64,000 nucleotides of DNA, from positions 620,001 to 684,000 of the forward strand of contig NZ_PJOM01000001.1 in NCBI RefSeq assembly GCF_002900965.1. The letters run 5' to 3'. The notes under the pieces are model-generated. The model saw nothing but the letters and a program-made list of their open reading frames with translations, was not told the DNA's origin and made no database searches. Numbering within the stretch: the first letter of the stretch is position 1; each line of letters begins with the position of its first letter. The position numbers and the translations under genes are program-made. Of the stretch, positions 26,390-34,864 are shown piece after piece. This stretch comes from Pseudotabrizicola formosa. Lineage in GTDB: Bacteria; Pseudomonadota; Alphaproteobacteria; Rhodobacterales; Rhodobacteraceae.

Positions 26390-27012
26390 AGACGGATGAT
26401 CTGATCCGGGCCATGGCGGGCGATACCGTTGTCGGCCCTGCACCGCAAATGCGGCTGGTCTGGCTGCTGCCTGCGCTGGCGCTTGGGGGTGTCGCGCTGT
26501 GGAGCCGGCTGGGCTTGCGGGACGATCTGGCACTGGCCCTGCAAGACCCGGTATCGGCCATGCGGATCGTGCTTGCCCTTGCGCTCGGGGGCGGGGCGCT
26601 GTGGGCCGTGGTCCGGCTGGCGCGGCCCGGAGCCGTTGTGCGCCTGTGGCCCTTGGGGCTGGTGGCGCTGGTCGCGATTGGCCTGTGGCTTTGGGCCTTT
26701 GCGTTGATGCCAGCAGAGGGGCGGCAGATGGCGATTGTCGGCAAGACCATGGTGGGCTGCCTGACCACGATCCCGCTGCTGGCGGTGCTGCCGACGGGGA
26801 TCGTGCTGGCGACGTTGCGGCAAGGCGCGCCTGTGCGGCCAGTGCTGGCCGGGGCGGTGGCGGGGCTGGCCGGAGGCGGGCTGGCGGCGGCCGTCTACGC
26901 GCTGCATTGCACAGAAGACAGCCCGCTGTTTTACGTCACCTGGTACGGCACGGCGATTTTGGCAGTGTCGGCGGTGTCGGCGCTGGTCGCGGGGCGGCTG
27001 CTGCGCTGGTAA
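26386..27012 (+). CDS. nrsF: NrsF-like (DUF1109) membrane anti-sigma factor
   Basis: A 208-residue protein with six predicted transmembrane helices (about 25-40, 60-77, 88-108, 121-144, 151-172 and 187-204). The short cytosolic N-terminus MKTDDLIRAMAGD and two conserved Cys, C125 in MVGCLTTIP and C175 in LHCTEDSPLFYVTWY, match the DUF1109/NrsF family, in which the cysteines are needed for signal sensing. It is expected to bind the sigma factor encoded just upstream and release it on redox or metal stress. The start ATG overlaps the sigma stop. The family assignment is firm, the inducing signal inferred. Confidence 0.88.
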   Translation: MKTDDLIRAMAGDTVVGPAPQMRLVWLLPALALGGVALWSRLGLRDDLALALQDPVSAMRIVLALALGGGALWAVVRLARPGAVVRLWPLGLVALVAIGLWLWAFALMPAEGRQMAIVGKTMVGCLTTIPLLAVLPTGIVLATLRQGAPVRPVLAGAVAGLAGGGLAAAVYALHCTEDSPLFYVTWYGTAILAVSAVSALVAGRLLRW

Positions 27013-27021
27013 CGGCAGAGG

Positions 27022-27930
27022 TCAGGCAAAAAGTGCGGGCACCAATGCGCCGCGCGACTGAATGACCTGCGCCGCCAAAGCCATCGCCGCCTGCGCGGCC
27101 TGATCCTCGGTCTGGCCCATGGCCAGATGCGCCAGGAACGCCCCGGCAAAGCTGTCGCCCGCCGCCGTGGTATCGACAATCTGCGCCACCGGTGTCGCGG
27201 CATGCTGGCGGGTGCCATGACCAGCAGACCACAGGGTCACCGGGCCGCCGCCATCCTTGACCACCACCCTCGTGGCCCCGGCGGCGCTGTAGCGGGCAAT
27301 GGTGTCGGCGGCGGTGGCATCGCCCCACAGCCCGGTTTCCTCGTCAAACGATGGCAGGACGATATCGGCGACCGAGGCCCCCAGCATCACGCCCGCCCGC
27401 ATCGCATCTGCCCCGTCCCACAGACGCGGGCGAAGGTTGGTGTCGAAGGAAATCAGGCTGCCCGCCGCCCTTGCGCGGCGCAGCGCATCGCAAAACGCAA
27501 TACGGTGATCCGGTGACAGGATCGCAAGGGTGATGGCCGAGACATGGATGATGTCGCGCCCTTGCAGGGTGGCATCCAGCCAATCCGGGTCAGCGGCCAG
27601 CATCTTTGCCGCGGATTGCCCGCGCCAATAGGAAAAACTGCGCTCGCCATCCCGCAGGCTGATCATGTACAGGCCCACGGTCCGGTCAGGCAAACGGCGC
27701 AGGGCGGTGGTCTCGACGCCTTGGCTTGCCATGAACGCCGCCATTTCATCCGACACCGCATCGGTCCCGATACAGGACCCGTAAGCCACCGACCAACCCT
27801 CTGGCAAAAGACGCCGTGCATACCAGGCGGTGTTGAACGTATCGCCCGCAAAGCCGCGCGTGTAATCGCCGCTGGCGGTAGGCGACAGCTCGACCATACA
27901 TTCGCCAACGCAGAGCAGCGATTTCGACAT
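27022..27930 (-). CDS. kdgK: PfkB-family sugar kinase, 2-dehydro-3-deoxygluconokinase-like
   Basis: A 302-residue ribokinase-fold enzyme. It has LLCVGECMVELSPTASGDYT, GFAGDTFNTAWYARRLLP, the sugar-binding YMISLRDGERSFSYWRG characteristic of KDG kinases, and the catalytic Asp in VDTTAAGDSFAGAFLAHL. It phosphorylates 2-keto-3-deoxygluconate to KDPG for the Entner-Doudoroff route. ATG 27930 is chosen because the family sequence begins there, although the frame is open for 170 codons upstream. It is divergent from the GlxA-type regulator and convergent with nrsF. Confidence 0.9.
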   Translation of the reverse strand: MSKSLLCVGECMVELSPTASGDYTRGFAGDTFNTAWYARRLLPEGWSVAYGSCIGTDAVSDEMAAFMASQGVETTALRRLPDRTVGLYMISLRDGERSFSYWRGQSAAKMLAADPDWLDATLQGRDIIHVSAITLAILSPDHRIAFCDALRRARAAGSLISFDTNLRPRLWDGADAMRAGVMLGASVADIVLPSFDEETGLWGDATAADTIARYSAAGATRVVVKDGGGPVTLWSAGHGTRQHAATPVAQIVDTTAAGDSFAGAFLAHLAMGQTEDQAAQAAMALAAQVIQSRGALVPALFA

Positions 27931-28066
27931 GGGACAGGCTCCTGATCTTTTTGGCGTGACCGTAGCCGAGCGGGGCAGGGGCCGCAACCGGGCCTGGCAA
28001 CCGCCTCTCGTGGTCTCTGGCGCGATCCTTGTGTTGGTGGCACAACAACGGCAGAGGGACCTGCCG

Positions 28067-29077
28067 ATGACCGACGATGCAAAACGATTTATCGCCAAAG
28101 GGGTGGCGCATGTGGATCTGCCCGCGGTGGCCGGCCCGGTGTCGGTCAGCTTTGTCTTGCTGCCGAAATTCACCATGCTGGCCTTTGCCTCGGCCATCGA
28201 ACCGCTGCGCATTGCCAACCAGTTGACCGGGCAGGCTCTGTTCCGCTGGCAGACCCTGTCGGTGGACGGGCAGCCGGTGGCCTGTTCAAATGGGGTGCCA
28301 GTCATGATCGATGGACCGTTCGGGGCCGTGCAGCCCGAAGGCGTGGTGCTGGTCTGTTCGGGAGTGGAGCCGGAGCACCAGACATCTGCAGCCCTGGCCG
28401 ACTGGCTGCGCGGGCTATGGCGACGGGGGCGCGTGGTGGGGGGGCTGTGCACCGGGGCCTATGCGCTGGCGCGGGCAGGTATTCTCAAGGGGCGGCGGTT
28501 CACCCTGCATTGGGAAAACCTGACCGGCTTTGCCGAAAGCTTTCCCGATCTGGCGGCCGCGCGGCAGGTGTTCTGCATCGACGACCGGATTGTGACCTGC
28601 GCGGGGGGCGTGGCGGCCGCCGACCTGATGCTGGAGATCATCCACGACCGGTTCGGCATCGCGCTGAGCCAGGAAGTGATGAACATGTGCCTGCTGACCC
28701 AGCGCCGACGCGAGGCGGATGAGCAGACCACCTCGCTGGCCGCCCGGCTGGGCACCCGGCATGAAAAGCTGATCGAGGCGGTGGCGTTTTTGGAGGCGCG
28801 GATCGAAGAGCCGTTTGATCTGGATGCCTGCGCCGCGCAACTGAAGCTGTCACGCAGGCAGATCGAGCGGCTGTTCAGCCGCTATATGGGGGTGACCCCG
28901 GTACGCTATATGAATGACCTGCGGCTGCAACATGGCCGTGCCTTGCTGGCCGAAACCGATATGAGCGTGACCGAGGTGGCGATTGCCTGCGGTTACGCCA
29001 GCAGTTCGCATTTTTCCAAGTCTTTCCGGGTGAAATACGGGATTTCTCCCTACCGATTCTCGCATTTCGGCAAGTAG
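28067..29077 (+). CDS. GlxA family (DJ-1/PfpI + AraC) transcriptional regulator
   Basis: A 336-residue regulator. Residues about 20-190 form an amidotransferase-like DJ-1/PfpI domain (FVLLPKFTMLAFASAIEPLR, GGLCTGAYALARAGILKGRR where Cys occupies the nucleophile-elbow position), and about 225-330 an AraC-type double helix-turn-helix (LKLSRRQIERLFSRYMGVTP, VTEVAIACGYASSSHFSKSF). ATG 28067 matches the family N-terminus. Proteins of this group include GbdR/CdhR, which control glycine betaine and carnitine use. The target here is unknown; kdgK is the divergent neighbour, but a link is only positional. Confidence 0.9.
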   Translation: MTDDAKRFIAKGVAHVDLPAVAGPVSVSFVLLPKFTMLAFASAIEPLRIANQLTGQALFRWQTLSVDGQPVACSNGVPVMIDGPFGAVQPEGVVLVCSGVEPEHQTSAALADWLRGLWRRGRVVGGLCTGAYALARAGILKGRRFTLHWENLTGFAESFPDLAAARQVFCIDDRIVTCAGGVAAADLMLEIIHDRFGIALSQEVMNMCLLTQRRREADEQTTSLAARLGTRHEKLIEAVAFLEARIEEPFDLDACAAQLKLSRRQIERLFSRYMGVTPVRYMNDLRLQHGRALLAETDMSVTEVAIACGYASSSHFSKSFRVKYGISPYRFSHFGK

Positions 29078-29166
29078 CAGCCAGATTGCTTGTGTCTTTC
29101 GGGACATGATACGCAATTCCTGCCCGACTGTTGCGTTCCCGCCATAGCCAGACGCGCGCCGGCTTG

Positions 29167-29180
29167 TTAACGTTTGTTAA
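29167..29180. promoter_or_regulatory. Inverted repeat TTAAC-N4-GTTAA upstream of the Hint gene
   Basis: TTAACGTTTGTTAA, an interrupted palindrome in an AT-rich stretch about 60 bases before the Hint-domain gene. The halves resemble CtrA half-sites, but the TTAA-to-TTAA spacing is 6 rather than 7, so it is at best a poor CtrA site. Some regulator binding is plausible because of symmetry and position. Confidence 0.35.
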
Positions 29181-29238
29181 TAAAAAGTGTTAGCGTTCCG
29201 ATAATCAAAAACACGAGCAGACGAAAATAGGGACAGGC

Positions 29239-30312
29239 ATGGGAACGGGCTCCAGAGGCACGTTCGTAATCTCCTGGTCACAGACAGAAATTGACGGCCT
29301 GGGCACCGCCCCGCTGGACAGTCTTGCCGTTGGCGCTTCGTGGCGCTGGTCGGGCAAGCCTGTTTGTGTGGATGGTCAGGGCGGAACACTTCTGCTGGAG
29401 GGGGCCGAGGGGAGTGCGGACATTCGCAGGCGGGCGGCGAAAATGGTGCGACGCCTGATCGGGGTCGCCGTGACAGGCGATCCGATCGGCACCGAGGCTG
29501 CGGCAGAGGATGGCGAGGACACGCCCGATCAGGGCTTCATCGTGACAGACGGCCATCACAGCTGGTCGGTGACGGTGCTGCCGGTGCCGGATACCGGTGC
29601 GCGGCTGTTGATGTTCGTCGGCGACCTGCCACCGCCGGAGCAAGATCTGTGGGTGGTTCGGACCGCGATCGACCGCACCCAATCGGGCGCGGGGGCAAAG
29701 GCGGCAGGCGGGGTGATCTGCTTCACGCCGGACACCCGCATTGCCACGCCGGGGGGTTTGCGCCTGATTCAGGATCTGCGCCCCGGTGACCGCATCCTGA
29801 CCAAGGACAATGGTCCGCAGGACATTCTGTGGACCGGACGCCGCCGGATGAGCGGGGCGCGGCTTTATGCCATGCCGCATCTGCGGCCGGTGAGGTTCCG
29901 TTCGGGCGCGTTGGGGCAGGACCGGCCTGACGGGGATCTGGTTGTCTCCCCGCAACACCGGATGGTCCTGAACGGTCCGGCGGCGCGCGCGCTGTTCAAC
30001 ACAGATGAGGTGCTGGTCAAGGCCGAAGACCTGCTGAACGACACCACGATTTGCGTCGATCATGCGCTGCGCGAGGTGACTTATATTCACATCCTGCTCA
30101 ACCGGCACAATATTGTCTGGGCCAACGGGATGGAAACCGAAAGCTTTCACCCATCAAACACCGCGCTGGACACCATTGACCCTGATCAGCGCTGCGCGCT
30201 GATGGCGGCGCTCCCCGAGATCCTGGGCAACCCGGCCAGTTACGGCGACTATGCCCGGCGCAACCTGTCGTCATCAGAGGTGGCGATCCTGCGGCATGAC
30301 ACGGCGGCCTAG
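29239..30312 (+). CDS. Hint-domain (hedgehog/intein-type) protein
   Basis: A 357-residue protein. The last half (about 158-310) is a Hint module: VICFTPDTRIATPGG with Cys161 as the splicing-type nucleophile, LIQDLRPGDRILTKDNG, LVVSPQHRMVL with His240, and VTYIHILLNRHNIVWANGM. The first 155 residues form an unrecognised domain. No downstream extein or partner domain follows, so this looks like the bacterial stand-alone Hint_2 group rather than an intein. Such proteins are abundant in Rhodobacterales; autocleavage and the biological role remain unproven. It reads alone, between the GlxA regulator and rpsD. Confidence 0.85.
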   Translation: MGTGSRGTFVISWSQTEIDGLGTAPLDSLAVGASWRWSGKPVCVDGQGGTLLLEGAEGSADIRRRAAKMVRRLIGVAVTGDPIGTEAAAEDGEDTPDQGFIVTDGHHSWSVTVLPVPDTGARLLMFVGDLPPPEQDLWVVRTAIDRTQSGAGAKAAGGVICFTPDTRIATPGGLRLIQDLRPGDRILTKDNGPQDILWTGRRRMSGARLYAMPHLRPVRFRSGALGQDRPDGDLVVSPQHRMVLNGPAARALFNTDEVLVKAEDLLNDTTICVDHALREVTYIHILLNRHNIVWANGMETESFHPSNTALDTIDPDQRCALMAALPEILGNPASYGDYARRNLSSSEVAILRHDTAA

Positions 30313-30400
30313 GGGCCTGCGCCAGCAATGCAAGCGGGCTGTCTGCCCTGTGTCGTTGCCCCTGCGCCAAAGGTATTTGGAACAGATGCGGGAGCGGGAG

Positions 30401-30428
30401 TTGACACCCGGGTTTTGCCGCGTATAAG
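30401..30428 (+). promoter_or_regulatory. Housekeeping (sigma-70) promoter of rpsD
   Basis: TTGACA at 30401-30406, a 16-base spacer and TATAAG at 30423-30428. It is the best vegetative promoter in the window, as expected for a ribosomal protein gene, and predicts a start of transcription near 30435. Confidence 0.75.
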
Positions 30429-30434
30429 CGCGCT

Positions 30435-30554
30435 CTGTCCCGGTGGCCATCCTCCGGGGCTTTTCATTGGTGTTGGTGGACCCCGCAAGGGGATGCCTGT
30501 CGGGCCGAAAGGCACAAGGACAACGCCCTTCATAATTAACGAAGGAGATCAGCC
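30435..30554 (+). promoter_or_regulatory. Long 5' leader of rpsD, possible S4 autoregulatory RNA
   Basis: About 120 bases separate the predicted transcription start from the GTG start. The leader contains small self-complementary pieces such as CCCCGCAAGGGG near 30481-30492 and ends with AAGGAGA. Ribosomal protein S4 represses its own message in several bacteria through leader structures. Whether this leader does so is a guess from its length and the gene behind it. Confidence 0.3.
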
Positions 30555-31175
30555 GTGACCAAACGCACGTCTGCCAAGTACAAAATTGATCGCCGCATGG
30601 GCGAGAATATCTGGGGCCGCGCCAAATCGCCGGTCAACAAGCGTGAATATGGCCCGGGCCAGCACGGTCAGCGCCGCAAGAACAAACTGTCGGATTTCGG
30701 CACCCAGCTGCGCGCCAAGCAAAAGCTGAAGGGCTACTACGGCGATCTGACCGAAAAGCAGTTCCGCAAGATCTATGGCGAGGCAGAGCGCGTGCGTGGC
30801 GACACCGGCGAGATGCTGATCGGTCTGCTGGAGCGCCGTCTGGATGCGGTGGTCTACCGCGCCAAGCTGGTGCCGACGATCTTTGCTGCCCGCCAGTTCG
30901 TGAACCACGGCCATGTGCAGGTGAACGGCGTGCGCGTCAACATCGCCTCCTACCGTGTGAAAGAGGGCGATGTGATCTCGGTCCGCGAAAAGTCGCGTCA
31001 GCTGGCGATCATCCTGGAAGCCGTGCAGTCGTCCGAGCGTGACGTTCCAGACTATCTGGAAGTCGACCATAACAAAATGGTGGTGACCTTCGTGCGCACC
31101 CCGGGTCTGGGCGATGTGCCATATCCGGTCGTGATGGAACCGAACCTGGTCGTCGAATACTACGCCAAGAACTGA
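30555..31175 (+). CDS. rpsD: 30S ribosomal protein S4
   Basis: A 206-residue S4 protein that starts 30S assembly by binding the 5' domain of 16S rRNA and guards decoding accuracy. It has the usual [60 protein letters not shown] and the S4 RNA-binding module ([19 protein letters not shown]). The zinc cysteines of some S4 proteins are absent, as in other alphaproteobacteria. The start is GTG 30555, 7 bases after AAGGAG. It is a single-gene unit with a strong promoter and terminator. Confidence 0.98.
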   Translation: MTKRTSAKYKIDRRMGENIWGRAKSPVNKREYGPGQHGQRRKNKLSDFGTQLRAKQKLKGYYGDLTEKQFRKIYGEAERVRGDTGEMLIGLLERRLDAVVYRAKLVPTIFAARQFVNHGHVQVNGVRVNIASYRVKEGDVISVREKSRQLAIILEAVQSSERDVPDYLEVDHNKMVVTFVRTPGLGDVPYPVVMEPNLVVEYYAKN

Positions 31176-31204
31176 TCTGCCGCACCGATGGTGCCAGACC
31201 AGAC

Positions 31205-31239
31205 AAAGGGCCGCCCGATTGGGCGGCCCTTTTGCTTTT
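31205..31239 (+). terminator. Rho-independent terminator of rpsD
   Basis: AAAGGGCCGCCC (31205-31216) pairs perfectly with GGGCGGCCCTTT (31221-31232) over a GATT loop, followed by TGCTTTT. It is the clearest intrinsic terminator in the window. Confidence 0.9.
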
Positions 31240-31310
31240 GCTGCGGGCGGGGCTTTGCGCGGCGCAGGCTCTGCGATATCCAAGCGGACGAGTCGGAACG
31301 AGGGAACGCA

Positions 31311-31847
31311 ATGCTACGCAAGACGGTGGAACGGCGTTTCGAGGCCGGCTTGTTTGCCAGCCGCTGGCTGATGGCCCCGATGTATCTGGGGCTGGTGGTC
31401 AGCCTTGGGATGCTGACGGTCGTGTTTGTGCGCGATCTGGTCTATTATGTGCCGCAGATCCTGACCATGTCGGCCGAAGAGGTCATCCTTGTCTCGCTGA
31501 CCCTGATCGACCTGACGCTGGCGGCCAACCTGCTGCTGATCGTCATGTTTTCAGGCTATGAGAACTTTGTGTCGAAGTTTGATTTCGATGTGGGGCAGGA
31601 CCGCCCCGACTGGATGGGCAAGGTCGATTTTGGCGGGCTGAAGATGAAGCTGGTGGCCAGCATCGTGGCAATTTCGGGCATCCATCTGCTGAAACGGTTC
31701 ATGGAAATCGGGGAATCAGTGGCGGATGCCAAGTTTGGTGAGACCGAATTGTTCTGGCTGGTGGTGATCCATTTGACCTTCGTCGTCTCGGGCGTCTTGC
31801 TCGCGGTGATGGACTGGTTGCAGGTGCGGGCCTACGGGAACAAATAG
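31311..31847 (+). CDS. YqhA/TIGR00645 family membrane protein
   Basis: A 178-residue inner-membrane protein with four predicted helices (about 20-40, 55-80, 107-123 and 143-165). The sequence [48 protein letters not shown] and [19 protein letters not shown] are diagnostic of the YqhA (UPF0114) family. No function is established. ATG 31311 fits the family N-terminus and follows a GAGGGAACG stretch; the frame is open upstream into the terminator of rpsD, which cannot be coding. It precedes hisC by 88 bases. Confidence 0.88.
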   Translation: MLRKTVERRFEAGLFASRWLMAPMYLGLVVSLGMLTVVFVRDLVYYVPQILTMSAEEVILVSLTLIDLTLAANLLLIVMFSGYENFVSKFDFDVGQDRPDWMGKVDFGGLKMKLVASIVAISGIHLLKRFMEIGESVADAKFGETELFWLVVIHLTFVVSGVLLAVMDWLQVRAYGNK

Positions 31848-31935
31848 AGACAGTTGGTGTCGCCCTGCGTCCCATAATCGCACTGGTCTAACCGCGCCTT
31901 GCCCGCTAGAACCGCCGGGTGAGTTGGAGGCCACC

Positions 31936-33021
31936 ATGCACGACACCATTCGACCGCAGCCCGGCATTCTGGATATTGCGCTTTACGAAGGCGGCAAGGC
32001 GCATCTTCCGGGCATGTCCAATGCGCTGAAGCTGTCGTCCAATGAAAACCCCTTTGGTCCTGGTGACCGGGCGAAAGAGGTGTTCGGCAAGACCGTGCAC
32101 ACGCTGCACCGCTATCCGGGCACCGATCACGCTGCCCTGCGGCAGGCGATCGGCGATGTGCACGGGCTGGACCCCGACCGCATTATCTGCGGCGTGGGCT
32201 CGGATGAGATCATCACCTTCCTGTGCCAGGCCTATGCCGGGCCCAAGGATGAGGTGGTGTTTACCGAGCACGGTTTCCTCATGTACCGCATTTCGGCACT
32301 GTCGGTGGGCGCGACCCCCGTGGAAGTGCCCGAGCGCGAGCGGATGGCCGATGTCGACGCCATTCTGCGCGCCTGCACCAAGCGCACAAAGCTGGTGTTC
32401 ATTGCCAACCCCAACAATCCGACCGGTACAATGATCTCTCCCGCCGAGATGGAGCGGCTGGCGGCCGGTCTGCCGCCGCAGGCCATATTGGTGATTGACG
32501 GCGCCTATGCCGAATATGTCGAAGGCTATGATGGCGGTGCCGGTCTGGCGACGGGCCGCGAGAATGTGTTCATGACGCGGACCTTTTCCAAGATCTACGG
32601 ACTTGGGGGGCTGCGCATCGGCTGGGGTTATGGGCCTAAGCATATCATTGATGTTCTGAACCGCATCCGCGGGCCGTTCAACCTGTCGACCACCCAGCTG
32701 GAGGTGGCCGAGGCGGCGGTGCGCGATCAGGATTGGGTCAACAAATGCCGCGCCGAGAATGCGCGGATGCGGCACTGGCTGGCCGAGGCTTTGGCCGAGG
32801 TGGGTGTGCCCTCCGATACCAGCATGGCAAATTTCGTGCTGGCCCGTTTTGCCAGCGTCGAAGAGGCCGAGGCCTGCGATACGTTCCTGCAGACACAGGG
32901 GCTGATCGTGCGGCGGGTGGCCAGCTACAAGCTGCCGCAGTGCTTGCGCATCACCGTCGGCGATGAAGCGGGCTGCCGCCGGATCGCGCATGCGGTGGGG
33001 CAGTTCAAGGGGCTGAAATGA
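31936..33021 (+). CDS. hisC: Histidinol-phosphate aminotransferase
   Basis: A 361-residue fold-type I PLP aminotransferase. The cofactor Lys is K219 in [17 protein letters not shown]. Other hallmarks are [54 protein letters not shown] and FVLARF. It converts imidazole-acetol phosphate to histidinol phosphate and often also serves as an aromatic aminotransferase. ATG 31936 is chosen, with TTGGAGG 6 bases upstream; an in-frame TTG 12 bases earlier is possible. It overlaps the prephenate dehydrogenase gene by 4 bases, which supports a role in tyrosine synthesis too. Confidence 0.94.
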   Translation: MHDTIRPQPGILDIALYEGGKAHLPGMSNALKLSSNENPFGPGDRAKEVFGKTVHTLHRYPGTDHAALRQAIGDVHGLDPDRIICGVGSDEIITFLCQAYAGPKDEVVFTEHGFLMYRISALSVGATPVEVPERERMADVDAILRACTKRTKLVFIANPNNPTGTMISPAEMERLAAGLPPQAILVIDGAYAEYVEGYDGGAGLATGRENVFMTRTFSKIYGLGGLRIGWGYGPKHIIDVLNRIRGPFNLSTTQLEVAEAAVRDQDWVNKCRAENARMRHWLAEALAEVGVPSDTSMANFVLARFASVEEAEACDTFLQTQGLIVRRVASYKLPQCLRITVGDEAGCRRIAHAVGQFKGLK

Positions 33022-33953
33022 CGGTGCAATACAACCGTGTCGCGCTGATCGGGCTGGGGTTGATCGCATCCTCCATGGCGCATGCGATGCGGCAGTACGG
33101 GCTGGCAAACCAGATTGTGGGCCATGCCAAATCGGCGCAGAGCCGCGAGATTGCGGTACAGATCGGCTTGTGCGACGCAGTTTATCCCACGGCAGCCGAG
33201 GCGGTGCAGGGGGCAGATCTGGTTGTGCTCTGTGTGCCGGTCGGTGTGATGGGCGAGATCGCCGCCGAGATCGGGCCGCATCTGGCCCCGGGGGTGACCG
33301 TCACCGATGTAGGGTCGGTCAAGGGCGCGGTCGTCGAAGCAGTGGCCCCGCATATGCCGCAGGGCGTGCATTTCATTCCCGGCCATCCGATTGCAGGCAC
33401 CGAACATTCCGGGCCGCGGTCGGGCTTTGCCACGCTGTTCCAGAACCGCTGGTGGCTGCTGACCCCGCTGGACGGGGCAGACCGCGCTGCGGTCGCGCGG
33501 TTGCGGCAAATGTGCGAAGGCATGGGGGCCAATGTCGATGAGATGGACGTGGCGCACCATGATCTGGTGCTGGCCGTAACCAGCCACACGCCGCACCTGA
33601 TTGCCTATACCATGGTCGGCGTGGCCGAGCACATGCGGCGGGTGTCGAATTCGGAAGTCATCAAGTATTCGGCGGGGGGCTTCCGCGATCTGACGCGGAT
33701 TGCGGCCAGCGATCCGGTGATGTGGCGCGATGTGTTCCTGACCAACAAGGATGCGGTGCTGGATATTCTGGGCCGCTTCACCGAAGAGCTGTTTACCCTG
33801 CAGCGCGCCATCCGCATGGGCGATGGTGAGCATCTTCATGCCTATTTCACCCGCACCCGCGCCATCAGGCGTGGCATTATCGAAGCGGGACAGGATACTG
33901 CGGCACCGGATTTCGGGCGGGTTCCGCAAGGCGGAGAAAAGGGCAAGGGGTGA
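33018..33953 (+). CDS. tyrA: Prephenate/arogenate dehydrogenase
   Basis: A 311-residue NAD(P)-dependent dehydrogenase of the TyrA/TyrC type. The Rossmann start is [18 protein letters not shown], followed by [55 protein letters not shown] with the catalytic His, and [16 protein letters not shown]. It oxidatively decarboxylates prephenate or arogenate toward tyrosine. No chorismate mutase domain is fused. The start overlaps the hisC stop, and the stop overlaps the next gene, giving a three-gene run hisC-tyrA-extensin. Confidence 0.94.
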   Translation: MTVQYNRVALIGLGLIASSMAHAMRQYGLANQIVGHAKSAQSREIAVQIGLCDAVYPTAAEAVQGADLVVLCVPVGVMGEIAAEIGPHLAPGVTVTDVGSVKGAVVEAVAPHMPQGVHFIPGHPIAGTEHSGPRSGFATLFQNRWWLLTPLDGADRAAVARLRQMCEGMGANVDEMDVAHHDLVLAVTSHTPHLIAYTMVGVAEHMRRVSNSEVIKYSAGGFRDLTRIAASDPVMWRDVFLTNKDAVLDILGRFTEELFTLQRAIRMGDGEHLHAYFTRTRAIRRGIIEAGQDTAAPDFGRVPQGGEKGKG

Positions 33954-34858
33954 TGCGGCAGGCGGTGATGGCGGCGCTGATGGCTTTGGTCGCGACAAGC
34001 GTGGCCTTTGCCGATGCGCCCCGCACCTCGCTGCGTCCTATGCCCAAGCCCGGAATGGTGGCGGTGGCCGATGTGCAGACGGTCGGGGTGACGGCACAAG
34101 CCGCGGCACGTCCGGCTCTGGCGCGGTCGTTGCGGCCAATGGCGCGGCCTGCAACGCTTGCCATGGCGGTTCCTGTTGCAACCGTTGCGGCGGTTGTGCC
34201 TTCGGACATGGCCACTGTCCCTGCGCTACCGTCGGAACGCAAAGGTCTGTTTGGTCTTTTGCGCCCGTCAAAGCGGCCCGATGGGCTGGGACGCCAGCAA
34301 CAGGTCTCGGCCAAAGTCGCACCGCTGGCACCGGGCAAGCAGGGCGTCGTGTCAGTCAAGGGTGCTGTTTGTGGTGACCCGTCGATCCGGGGGGAGGCAC
34401 TGGCCCCGATCACCTCACGCGTGCAGGGTTGCGGGATCGCTGACCCGGTTCGGATCACCAGCGTGGCGGGCGTCCGGCTGAGCCAGGCGGCGACGGTGGA
34501 TTGTGACACCGCGCGTGCCCTCAAGACCTGGATCGAGCGGGGCGTCGAACCGGCCTATGGCAAGGGCCGCGTCGTGCAGTTGCAGGTGGCGGGACACTAC
34601 GTCTGCCGCACCCGCAATCACCGCGCCGGGGCCAAGGTCAGCGAACATGGCAAGGGCCGGGCGATCGACATTTCCGGCTTTACCTTTTCGAACGGCAAGA
34701 CCCAGCCGGTGCTGCGCAACTTTGACCGCAAGATGCGCAAAGCCCACAAGGCGGCCTGCGGGATTTTCACCACAACGCTCGGGCCCGGATCGGACGGGAT
34801 GCACGAAGACCATCTGCATTTCGACACGGCGCGGCGCGGCAGCACCTACTGTCGCTAG
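33953..34858 (+). CDS. Extensin-like C-terminal domain protein (secreted)
   Basis: A 301-residue exported protein. A signal peptide (AVMAALMALVATSVAFADAP) is followed by a low-complexity Pro/Ala/Arg region up to about residue 115. The C-terminal domain (about 135-301) has the extensin-like block: CGDPSIRGEALAPI, GCGIADPVRI, DCDTARALKTWI, then HYVCRTRNHRAG, KVSEHGKGRAIDISGF and HEDHLHFD. The S-x-H-(x)6-D and HxH spacing resembles LAS/M15-type zinc peptidases, suggesting peptidoglycan hydrolysis. Start ATG 33953 shares a base with the tyrA stop (TGATG); GTG 33950 is an alternative. Conserved Cys suggest periplasmic disulphides. Confidence 0.85.
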   Translation: MRQAVMAALMALVATSVAFADAPRTSLRPMPKPGMVAVADVQTVGVTAQAAARPALARSLRPMARPATLAMAVPVATVAAVVPSDMATVPALPSERKGLFGLLRPSKRPDGLGRQQQVSAKVAPLAPGKQGVVSVKGAVCGDPSIRGEALAPITSRVQGCGIADPVRITSVAGVRLSQAATVDCDTARALKTWIERGVEPAYGKGRVVQLQVAGHYVCRTRNHRAGAKVSEHGKGRAIDISGFTFSNGKTQPVLRNFDRKMRKAHKAACGIFTTTLGPGSDGMHEDHLHFDTARRGSTYCR

Positions 34859-34864
34859 GCCGGT

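Noticed and set aside
29239-30312. An intein or inteinated host gene
   Set aside because: The Hint module lies at the C-terminal end with no extein after it and no Ser/Thr/Cys +1 splice junction, so it is a stand-alone Hint protein.
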